A stretch of DNA of 38,754 nucleotides from Candidatus Pacearchaeota archaeon (lineage in GTDB: Archaea > Nanobdellota > Nanobdellia > UBA10117 > JABICX01), in contig JAFCGM010000002.1 in NCBI GenBank assembly GCA_017608025.1, forward strand, positions 70,250-109,003. The letters are read 5' to 3'. Below are positions 23,710 to 31,100 of the stretch, one piece after another (position 1 is the stretch's first letter; each line of letters begins with the position of its first letter). The notes beneath the pieces were generated by a model. That model searched no databases and was not told where the DNA came from. It saw only the letters and a program-made list of their open reading frames with translations. The position numbers and the translations under genes are program-made.

Positions 23710-24297
23710 TTAATAATTAGAGATTGTTGCAAGCAAAGTTATTAAATTTGAGTTGTCTCCTGAAGGAGCGTTACTTGGAATAATCAGTTCATAGTCAATG
23801 TTTATTGTATTTGAGTTTTCTGAAAAGTTCAGTGCTTCGCATAAAAATACTGTATTGTTGTTTGTTGGAATTGTGGTGTAGCTTGAAAGAATTCCTGAAA
23901 GGCATGAGTTTGTTTCATTGTTTGATGCTTTTGCAAGAAAATCTGCACCAGAAATTCCAATAAATGTTTGGGCATCATTTTGGGCAGATATGCTTACATT
24001 TGCAAGAACATTTCCCTGATTTTCAAGAACCATTGGATCAATGTTTCCTGGCCAAGTTCCATTTTCAACTGTTCCTTCAGTGTTTATAAGTGCTTGCGGT
24101 GATGTTGAAACATAACCTGAGCCAAAAGAAGAATTTTCATCTATCAAAGCAATTGACACAGACTCTTCAAGAGTGAAATTAACTGTTCCAGTGTCAAATT
24201 CTGCTGCTCCTGTCAAATCTCTTGCAAGAAAGCTGAATCCCATTATAAAGAACAAAATAAAAAAAGCAAAGATATACCAGGTTTTTCCCGAATCCAT
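23710..24297 (-). CDS. Pilin-like surface protein B, 195 aa
   Basis: This is a paralog of the protein at 22790. It has one TM (about 6-26), then LTGAAEFDTGTVNFTLEE, a beta-rich domain with FGSGY, NGTWPGNIDPMVLENQGN, a Cys pair (NSCLSG ... LCEAL) and NIDYELIIPSNAPSGDNS near the end. The ATG at 24297 is chosen over an ATG 18 bases upstream, because a TATA box lies 24 nt before 24297 and no SD is present. It has its own promoter although it sits beside the 85-aa/201-aa operon, so the paralogs can be expressed separately. Confidence 0.7.
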   Translation of the reverse strand: MDSGKTWYIFAFFILFFIMGFSFLARDLTGAAEFDTGTVNFTLEESVSIALIDENSSFGSGYVSTSPQALINTEGTVENGTWPGNIDPMVLENQGNVLANVSISAQNDAQTFIGISGADFLAKASNNETNSCLSGILSSYTTIPTNNNTVFLCEALNFSENSNTINIDYELIIPSNAPSGDNSNLITLLATISNY

Positions 24298-24316
24298 ATT
24301 AAGAAATAGAATCAAT

Positions 24317-24327
24317 AATATAAAAAA
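24317..24327 (-). promoter_or_regulatory. TATA box of pilin-like gene B
   Basis: AATATAAAAAA on the + strand (TTTTTTATATT on the coding strand) is centred 24 nt before the ATG at 24297 and decides the start. Confidence 0.55.
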
Positions 24328-24349
24328 TGTTCGTACTCTGATTTATTTT

Positions 24350-24552
24350 AGCTGCCTTTTCTCTTTAGAAAAGAGAAAATGTAAGTTGCCAAAAAAGAAA
24401 AAAATAGTTTCCAAAAGAAACAATTTTGTTTTGTTTCTTAAGAGCAACTGGTTCCTTTCTGGACGCACTCCCTTTTCTTTAAAAAAGAAAAGGTAAGTTT
24501 CCAAAAGAAACTGTTTTTTGTTTCTTAAGTGCAGCTGGTTCCTTTCTGGACT
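24350..24552. repeat. Tandem duplication carrying hairpin repeat copies 4 and 5 and a copy of the neighbouring gene's 3' end
   Basis: Each unit holds a perfect 10-bp hairpin (24357-24379 and 24471-24493) with a 3-nt loop, then a GTAAGTT tail, CCAAAAGAAAC, a T-rich run, TTTCTTAAG, and GCWRCTGGTTCCTTTCTGGAC. In the second unit that last part is the end of the pilin-like CDS (stop at 24525). In the first unit it is a non-coding copy of the last eight codons and stop. Confidence 0.8.
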
Positions 24553-25403
24553 GCTTTGAAGATTACTGTGTTGTTGTAGTCTCCTGGTGCTGCGTCATTT
24601 GGTATGTCTAGCCAGAATCTATAATAAGCATTCATTCCTGGGTCAAGATCTCCGCTTCCTGCTGCAAATTCTGTTGAATAGGCAGATGCTGATGACAAGT
24701 CTGGAACTGTATTATTGTTTGTTGTGCTGTCAGACCATTTCATGTTTGATTCAGATATTTGGGAATACTCTGCTTCAAATGGTCCAGATGCTGCTGTGCA
24801 CATGTCTACATTTACATTTGAGTCTGAGGAGAATATCACATACATTGTTGTGTTGTTTCCTGCTCCATTGTAATTGTCTGTGGCATTGTTGTTTGTTGTT
24901 CCAAGCGGCAATGCAGGCAAGTCAAAGGTAATTCCATTTTCAAGGTTTGCAGAAAGGTCAATAGCATAGTAAACCTGTATTTCTGCTTCTGCTTGCGAAA
25001 CTCCGCTAGTTGCATATCCTGTTATTCCAGTGTCAAATGGTGATGAAAGCATTGTCATAAACATAAACATCAACCCAATTGAAAGTGCAAATGCCACTGA
25101 GCTCTTTACAGCTGTTTCTTTAATTTGAGTTATTCTTAATTTGTAAAGCTTGATTTCTCTGGAAAGAATTTCAATTGCCTTGTCGTAATATGAAATACCA
25201 TAATCAATGGACTTGCCGTTTAGAAGAGTTCTTCTCAAGTGAGTGTACTCTTCTTTGGTGATTTCCTCGTCTTCATATCTGTCCCGAAGTTCATAGAACT
25301 TGTTCAGAAGAAGTTTTCTTTCCTTCTTCAATTCTTGTATTTGGGAAGTTCTGCTTAGAATGAGCTTCTTCAAATGCCTGAGTTCAGTAAAGCTATTGTT
25401 CAT
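24525..25403 (-). CDS. Membrane protein with cytosolic coiled coil and pilin-like ectodomain, 292 aa
   Basis: Residues 1-100 form a charged helical hairpin (ELRHLKKLILSRTSQIQELK; YEDEEITKEEYTHLRR). A TM follows (about 102-120, SSVAFALSIGLMFMFMTML), then GITGYATSG and an ectodomain of about 150 residues. The ectodomain ends with DLDPGMNAYYRFWLDIPNDA and APGDYNNTVIFKAV. It resembles the C-terminal domain of the giant protein at 28161 (YAIDLS, NTVP, LD.G, P..APG.Y.N.V.F). The start is the ATG at 25403 after AGGAGGT; spacing is about 12 nt, slightly long. It overlaps the previous gene by 11 nt. It could anchor surface filaments and signal to the inside; that is inference. Confidence 0.72.
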   Translation of the reverse strand: MNNSFTELRHLKKLILSRTSQIQELKKERKLLLNKFYELRDRYEDEEITKEEYTHLRRTLLNGKSIDYGISYYDKAIEILSREIKLYKLRITQIKETAVKSSVAFALSIGLMFMFMTMLSSPFDTGITGYATSGVSQAEAEIQVYYAIDLSANLENGITFDLPALPLGTTNNNATDNYNGAGNNTTMYVIFSSDSNVNVDMCTAASGPFEAEYSQISESNMKWSDSTTNNNTVPDLSSASAYSTEFAAGSGDLDPGMNAYYRFWLDIPNDAAPGDYNNTVIFKAVQKGTSCT

Positions 25404-25884
25404 TTTCCAAGCTGACCTCCTCAATTTTGCAGTTCCAGAATTCGAAGAATTGCCGGATTTGCTTTATTTTGGAATTTGGAACAAGGACCAGTCCTTTTGA
25501 AAGTTGAGTTGAGTTAGTTGATTTCAGAATTCCGGCAGAATCGCCTCTGCCTTTTAATGCATAATAGAATTTCACTAATTCTGTTGAAGAAAAACTTGAA
25601 GAATCATATTTGAGTAATGTGTATTTTGTAAGTTGATTTTGAGAGAGAGCTGTATACTCGCAATTCCAGTAATTCAAAAAAGACCTGACTTCATCTTTTT
25701 TTCTTGAAGAAACAAAAAGAGTTTTTTTTGAAAGCTGAATTACTGATTTTCCATCAATCAGGCCAGCATTTTTTCCTCTTCCTTTTAGTGCATAAAAAAA
25801 ACGAACTTTCTTAGAGCCAGAAAGATGTTTTGAAGAATAGATAAATAGAGTTCTATTTATGCCCAAATTGGACTTTTTTTTCAT
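25393..25884 (-). CDS. Protein with two tandem YALKGRG repeats, 163 aa, unknown function
   Basis: Two repeats of about 70 residues are clear: RFFYALKGRGKNAG ... QLSKKTLFV ... VRSFLNYWNC and KFYYALKGRGDSAG ... QLSKGLVLV ... IRQFFEFWNC. Each ends in a Trp-Asn-Cys. It is basic and cytosolic, without signal peptide or TM. The conserved K-G-R-G and W-N-C suggest nucleic-acid or ligand binding, but no family is recognised. It is coupled to the coiled-coil pilin-like gene, and its promoter carries two copies of a 19-bp operator, so it is probably a regulated part of the surface locus. Confidence 0.65.
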   Translation of the reverse strand: MKKKSNLGINRTLFIYSSKHLSGSKKVRFFYALKGRGKNAGLIDGKSVIQLSKKTLFVSSRKKDEVRSFLNYWNCEYTALSQNQLTKYTLLKYDSSSFSSTELVKFYYALKGRGDSAGILKSTNSTQLSKGLVLVPNSKIKQIRQFFEFWNCKIEEVSLENEQ

Positions 25885-25893
25885 TTATTCGAA

Positions 25894-25979
25894 TATTTTA
25901 TATATTTTTGTTAACTAACTTAACATAAAGGCTTACTTAATAGTTTCATTTTAAACTCCATTGTTAACTAACTTAACAT
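25894..25979 (-). promoter_or_regulatory. Promoter with two 19-bp operator copies
   Basis: The AT-rich box at 25894-25909 lies about 20-25 nt before the ATG at 25884. TTGTTAACTAACTTAACAT occurs exactly at 25908-25926 and 25961-25979, 53 bp apart (about five helical turns). Each copy contains the dyad GTTAA-ctaac-TTAAC. Similar TTAAC half-sites lie at 19377-19446. Confidence 0.6.
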
Positions 25980-26029
25980 TTAGAACATATTTAAAGGTTA
26001 TTTATTATTAAAAAGTTAAAATACAGAAA

Positions 26030-26674
26030 CTATATTTCTTTAATTTGCTTTTTAAGCTGGTTTAATTTTTCTAGTTGCTTTTTGTACTGCTTTTTCTTCC
26101 TGTCTTTTGCTGAAGGAAGGTTTTTGTATATAACAAATGCAACTGCAGCAATTGCAGCAAGGGCTGCTGCGATTAATCCGAAAAGAGCAAAGTAATTTCT
26201 TTTTTGAGGTATGCACACAACATTAATATTTAATTTTGCTGAAGCTGAAGATGCTGCTGATGACCCTGTTCCAGAGATTCCTGAACGAGTTTCCTGCACA
26301 ACAATCTCTCCAGAATAGACTTTGGTTTCTGCTGGGCACTGCTTATTGCAAAACATTCCAAAAGCAAGGCAATCGCGCTCATACACATGCGGAACATTAA
26401 AGCAAAATTCAACTTCCTTTGCTTTATCATGTGTTGTTCCTGCAGGAATTTCAAATTTCTCCTGCTTTTCTGTAAGCTTAGTTATTTCTCCTGTTGCATA
26501 AATTTTCGCTTCTACTTCTGTTGAAAAAGGATTGTAAGCTCCGTATGTTATGCAGGCTTTCTGGCCTTCCTGAACATCAATATTTCGTGTATTGTAAACA
26601 ATGCCCACGCCTGCGCTTGCTGAAGGTATTAATAGTAAAATAAAAGTTAATGTTAGGATGAATCTTATTTTCAT
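26030..26674 (-). CDS. Secreted, C-terminally anchored beta-domain protein, 214 aa
   Basis: A signal peptide (MKIRFILTLTFILLLIPSASA, cleavage near 21) is followed by an Ig-like domain starting GVGIVYNTRNIDVQEGQKAC. The domain has several Cys that could pair (CITYG, EFCFNV, DCLAFGMFCNKQC). A Ser/Gly/Ala linker, a TM (about 162-184) and a cytosolic Lys-rich coiled tail (KKKQYKKQLEKLNQLKKQ) follow. The layout mirrors the 375-aa protein at 21505, so it may be another chaperone or anchor for surface proteins. No named family is recognised. It does not look coupled to the toxin-antitoxin pair upstream. Confidence 0.65.
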   Translation of the reverse strand: MKIRFILTLTFILLLIPSASAGVGIVYNTRNIDVQEGQKACITYGAYNPFSTEVEAKIYATGEITKLTEKQEKFEIPAGTTHDKAKEVEFCFNVPHVYERDCLAFGMFCNKQCPAETKVYSGEIVVQETRSGISGTGSSAASSASAKLNINVVCIPQKRNYFALFGLIAAALAAIAAVAFVIYKNLPSAKDRKKKQYKKQLEKLNQLKKQIKEI

Positions 26675-26709
26675 TGTTTATTATTTATTATTGTTTTATT
26701 TAATTTTTA

Positions 26710-27213
26710 TTATTGCTCAACAATCTCTTTTGTTTTTCCAAGCATTTTCTTTGCAAGAGTTAGTATGTCTGCGTAAAGTTGCTTCTTCATTGAAAGTTCT
26801 GTTCCGTATTGGTATTTTTCCTTAATATCTGTAACTGTTTCTCTGTCTTTTTCATTACTCAGTAAACTTATTTTATCTACATCTTGCTTTTCAATATTAA
26901 TTTTTTTGTCCTCAATTAATGAATAAATAACTGCAAATGTGCATTCTTGGTTTCTTGAATAATAGCCGAATTTTGCTAATATTGCAAGAAAAGAATGGTA
27001 TATTGAATAAAAAGATGTGCTTGCACCAATGTCTGAAAACTCTGCTTTAAGAAGCAAAGTTGCTTCAAGGTAATGTTCAGCTTTTTTGATATGCTCTTTT
27101 GCGGTTGTTGTGCTTGGCTCGGCTCTAATTAATCCTCTGTGCTTTCCTTTTTCTCTAAGTTCTTTTTCTGCTTTTTTCAAACACCAATTTATTTTGTTTT
27201 TTGCGTGACTCAT
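26710..27213 (-). CDS. HEPN-domain protein (toxin partner of the MNT gene)
   Basis: The 167-residue all-helical protein has the HEPN layout. A helix AKEHIKKAEHYLEATLLL comes first, then a central SFYSIYHSFLAILAKFGYYSR helix pair and a second half rich in Lys/Glu. HEPN proteins paired with MNT nucleotidyltransferases form toxin-antitoxin modules in which the HEPN RNase is silenced by nucleotide transfer from the MNT partner. The gene looks whole and overlaps the MNT stop by ATGA, giving the usual coupling. Activity cannot be judged from sequence alone. Confidence 0.75.
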   Translation of the reverse strand: MSHAKNKINWCLKKAEKELREKGKHRGLIRAEPSTTTAKEHIKKAEHYLEATLLLKAEFSDIGASTSFYSIYHSFLAILAKFGYYSRNQECTFAVIYSLIEDKKINIEKQDVDKISLLSNEKDRETVTDIKEKYQYGTELSMKKQLYADILTLAKKMLGKTKEIVEQ

Positions 27214-27797
27214 TTTAACATCTCAATAAGATTAACAAACTTTTTTTCACCTAGAACAACAATTCCCTTTATTGCATTTAAAATTACTTTGTCCTGATTG
27301 TTGATATTTTTCCTTAAATCCTTTTGCGTTTGATAAACTGGATGAATTCTCTTTTCATTCAGCTGATTCAGTTTTTGGATTTTTTTTCTCAATGCATCAA
27401 ATTTGCTTTGCTTTACTACAAACAAAACATCAATGTCGTTTGCTTTTTCTTCTGATTTCAGAACTGAACCGAAAATCATAGAAATCTCTGCTTCTTTTAC
27501 TTTTTTCAACTCAGTAATCCATCTTTTAACAAATGGAGAGGAACTTTCTGCTTCTTGCTTAAGAAGAAAAACTGCATAATCCCTTGCAAAGTCATTTTTA
27601 AAATTAAGAGAATATATGTAAGAGTTTCCGATTTTTTTTGAAATCAGAATTTCCTCTTTTTTCAGTTTTTTAAGAATTTTCAAAGTACCCATTGGCGTAA
27701 TTCCAAGAACTTTTGCCAGATTGTTTGCATTGTATGATTTTTCCGGGCTTTTTAGAATTTCCAGAACTACAAACATTTCATTTTTTGTTTTTTTCAT
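27210..27797 (-). CDS. HTH-fused MNT nucleotidyltransferase (antitoxin)
   Basis: The 195-residue protein has an N-terminal winged helix (YNANNLAKVLGITPMGTLKI, about 22-41) and a minimal nucleotidyltransferase domain with the GS motif at 110-111 and D-x-D at 121-123 (IFGSVLKSEEKANDIDVLFV). In HEPN-MNT modules this enzyme adds nucleotides to the HEPN toxin; the fused HTH adds DNA-binding autoregulation. Two palindromes around the TATA box (27800-27833) are likely its operator. The start at 27797 fits a leaderless transcript. Confidence 0.82.
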   Translation of the reverse strand: MKKTKNEMFVVLEILKSPEKSYNANNLAKVLGITPMGTLKILKKLKKEEILISKKIGNSYIYSLNFKNDFARDYAVFLLKQEAESSSPFVKRWITELKKVKEAEISMIFGSVLKSEEKANDIDVLFVVKQSKFDALRKKIQKLNQLNEKRIHPVYQTQKDLRKNINNQDKVILNAIKGIVVLGEKKFVNLIEMLK

Positions 27798-27799
27798 TT

Positions 27800-27833
27800 A
27801 AACTTATAGTTTATATATATAAACTTAAAGTTT
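27800..27833 (-). promoter_or_regulatory. TATA box flanked by two palindromic operators (HTH-MNT/HEPN operon)
   Basis: AAACTTATAGTTT at 27800-27812 and AAACTTAAAGTTT at 27821-27833 are both palindromes and sit on either side of TTTATATATATAAA, which lies about 19-20 nt before the ATG at 27797. This geometry suits repression by the HTH of the gene itself. Confidence 0.7.
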
Positions 27834-27919
27834 ATATTGTTTTCGCTTCTTGTGTTATTAATTGAATTTTATTATTAAACCAAATACTATAAATGTGCTG
27901 GACTGGATTTTGCTTTTGC

Positions 27920-28099
27920 TTATTTCTGAGCCTGTGTTGTTATAAATTCTATTGCGTGGCTTCGATTTGCAAAAATCTTTTCCTCAATTCTCTTATCAAT
28001 CCATTCCAGCAAGTCTTTATCTATAGTAATAGTTATTCTTTCCTTTCTTGAGCCGTTAGAGGCTGTTGTCTTTTTCTTTGTTTTACGGTGCTTCGCCAT
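27920..28099 (-). CDS. Small ribbon-helix-helix DNA-binding protein, 59 aa
   Basis: After a basic N-terminal tail (MAKHRKTKKKTTASNG), residues 20-58 form an RHH domain: the beta strand ERITITID, helix LLEWIDKRIEEK, and helix RSHAIEFITTQAQ. RHH proteins bind DNA as dimers and often act as autorepressors or antitoxins. The ATG at 28099 follows AAGGA. An earlier in-frame ATG within the duplicated stretch (28177) is disfavoured because it overlaps the giant gene's end. No toxin partner lies directly beside it. The N-terminal MAKHRK codons are a copy of the giant gene's last codons in another frame. Confidence 0.75.
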   Translation of the reverse strand: MAKHRKTKKKTTASNGSRKERITITIDKDLLEWIDKRIEEKIFANRSHAIEFITTQAQK

Positions 28100-28177
28100 G
28101 TCCTTCTCGCGAAGGGACCCACGCGGAGCGCATGTACGCTTCGCGTAATGCACTATATTTTTACGGTGCTTCGCCAT
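28081..28177 (-). repeat. 19-bp direct repeat (78-bp period) around a GC-rich hairpin insert
   Basis: TTTTACGGTGCTTCGCCAT occurs exactly at 28081-28099 and 28159-28177. The copy at 28159 holds the end of the giant gene and that at 28081 holds the start of the RHH gene. The 59 bp between contain short GC hairpins (CCTTC-TCGC-GAAGG and ACGC-GAA-GCGT type) unlike the surrounding AT-rich DNA. Confidence 0.8.
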
Positions 28178-31100
28178 ATTCAACCACTGTAAATGTTACG
28201 TTGTTCTTGTAAGTTCCAGGTGCCTGATTTCCAGGGACGCTCAAAAAGAACTTAATCCAAGAGAAGTCCCCATCATCAAGACCAGAGCCTATTTGATTAT
28301 CGGAATATGATGTTGTGATTGATTTCGGGATGCCAGGAACAGTATTGTCTGTTGTGCTATAAGCATATGTTTCATTTGGAAGTGCGATGAAGCTTGAGCC
28401 GTTTACAAGGTTTCCTGTTGCCTTCATGTAAACATCGACAAGAGTTCCTGCTGCAGTTACATTGACCCAATAATCTGTGGCTCCAGCTCCGTTGTTTTCA
28501 ATTGCAGAGGAGTTTACAGCAGGAAGAGAGGTTATGTTCCAATATATTCTGTCCTGGAGCGCGGGAGATAAATCAATAGCATAAGATTTTGGCTGAACTA
28601 TGAAAGAGTCAATTGGAGTTGCATTCCAATTTCCAGAGATGTCTCGGGCCCAGATTCTCCAAGATACGTTTGTTCCTCCTGCCGCTGTTATTTGGGTTAT
28701 GTTCTCAGATACATTGTAAGTTCCAGAGAAAGTGTTCAAAGAAGAGTTGACCCAAGTTCCTGTCTGGTTTATTGAAAATATATATCCGTAAAGCGCTTCA
28801 TCTGTCCAGGAAGCATTGAATTCTATATAATGTTCGTTGTATACTATTGTCTGATTTCTTGCATATGACTGCCATTGAGGATAGCCAGACTCATTAACAA
28901 GCCATAATCCGCCATTTGTTACATAATCAACATAATAAGATGCATCGTGAGAATCGTCTGTTGTATTGTCAACAATTAATTCTCCATTGTAGTATGAATC
29001 TGAAGTGAATAGTGTTGCACCATCAACAATTACTGTTCCACCAAGTTCTTTGTAGTAATCTAATTCTGTGTCAGTTCCAGTGTAGTTGTATGTCAGTAAT
29101 GCATTTTCAGTTACATTTATTGAATTGTAAGCCCAAGGTTCATCTATTGTGAAGTTTCCTTGGTAGAGAGTTACATTATCTGTTGCTGAAAATTTGTTCT
29201 CAATTTCAGTTAGGTTTGATTCTCGGTTTTCATTTGACCAAATATAATAATCTCCCGCTATGTTGTTGTGATTTTTTGAAATAATCATATCACCAGAATT
29301 GCTTGTTCTTACTCCATCAATATTAAAGCTAGAATTAATAAATTCAACTTTTCTTTCATTTGCGCAGCAAGAAGTTGTAACATCTATTCCACCATCATCA
29401 ATTGTTACATTAACTGCAGTCATATCCCCAACATAAAGATTAAGTTGTCCGCCTGTTTGATGTATATTTTCCATATAATTGCTTCCAGAGCCGACAAGGA
29501 TTACCGTAGATGTGGAATTCATAAGGACATTTTTGAACCAAGTGTCTGAAGTCTGAGCAAATCCAAAGGATGCGTAATTTTCAAATGTTGTATAATTCAC
29601 ATAGAATCTTCCATTTCCACTCCAGTAATTCCAGCGATTGTTCCATTTGCTTGATGGGTTTGAGTTTTCAGATTTAATTATCACTTCATTTCCAGGTACC
29701 CCATCACAAATTAGATGTCCATATGAATTGTATCCAAATCCTGCACTAATTGCATCATCAAAAGTAAGGGTTTGTCCTGCTTCAATTTCAAGTATTGTGT
29801 TGTCTGTTACATTTATTCTATATGCAGCAGCATCTTCATCTATAATTAATCTGCCGTCTTCTAAAATAATATCATCTCCTGATGCGAAGTCATCTGGAAT
29901 TCCGGATTTTGTTAAGTTCTTTGCCCAAATATAATAATTTCCTGTTCCATTGTGGTTTCTTGAAGTTACTCCTATATTTTCTCCGCCACAGCTATCATCA
30001 ATATGTGCAGAATCAAAAGTGGAATTTATTAATGAATGTCGTTCATTACACATTTTATAAATATTCTGTCCTGTTCCCTGAATAGTTACATTAAAGTGTG
30101 TTGCGGATTGATCAAAGTCGCAATGGATTGCGTAACTTGTCTGAGCCGAATTTGTAATCCAAACAGAGTTGTTTAAATTTACAGGTCGAGTGTTTATGTA
30201 AGCCATATGTGTGTATGATGAGTTTTGAAGAGTACAATATTCAAATGACATTGCTTGCGTATTTTGCCTTGCTCCTAAAGAAATTATTCTTTCAAAACCA
30301 TCTACAATTGTGTGTTCAAATAATAAATCTGCATTTGTTGAACCAGACCAATGATTTGTTGGGTCAAGAGATTCACTTCTTATTGTAATTTTATTATCTG
30401 CAGTTCCGATTGCATTTATTGTTCCGTTTGAGGAAGTTAGTCCTGCGCCAGAAACATCTTTGAAGAAGAAAATTGAGCCTGAAGTAAGGTTAAGTGTTCC
30501 TGAATTCTGAAGGTTTAATGTTTTTGCAGTTATGTTGTAGCTGTCTGAAACTACCCAGACTCCGTTGTTTATTTTTAATTCGTCTGCGCAAACTAAATTG
30601 TTTGTTAATGTGGTGTTTTCTGTGAAATTACAATTTTCATTGTTGTTTACAATCCAATTGCTTCCTGATTGTATAAAGTCTACATAATATGCTGAACCAG
30701 TTGTGTTATCCCCAAGAATTTCTCCATTGAAGTATGAATCATTAGATACAAGGACAGAGGAGTCAGCGATGCTGACATATCCTCCTGCCTGCTTGTAATA
30801 GTTAGTTAGGTCGTCGCCAATATTGGCTGAGTATGTAAGGTTTCCTGTGCTAGTTACATTTATGATTTCGTAAGAAATGTCTGACTGAATTGTTGCGTTT
30901 CCTGAGACTTTAATTGTTGAGAAGTCTGTTGTGTTGTATGCGTAGATTTGTGAGTCACCGATGAAGTTTACTGTTCCTGAATTTGAGATTAGAGCTCCGG
31001 AGTTGTTTAAATCTCCTGATATGAATGTTGTTGTGTTTGTTGCATCAAATGTTGCTCCAGAGTTTACTATAATCCACTTTGTAGTTACATTCTTATTACT

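Noticed and set aside
25393-25884. LAGLIDADG homing endonuclease (NAGLIDGK resembles the motif)
   Set aside because: The match is in one repeat only, the acidic catalytic residues and the known fold order are missing, and the second repeat reads AGILKST.
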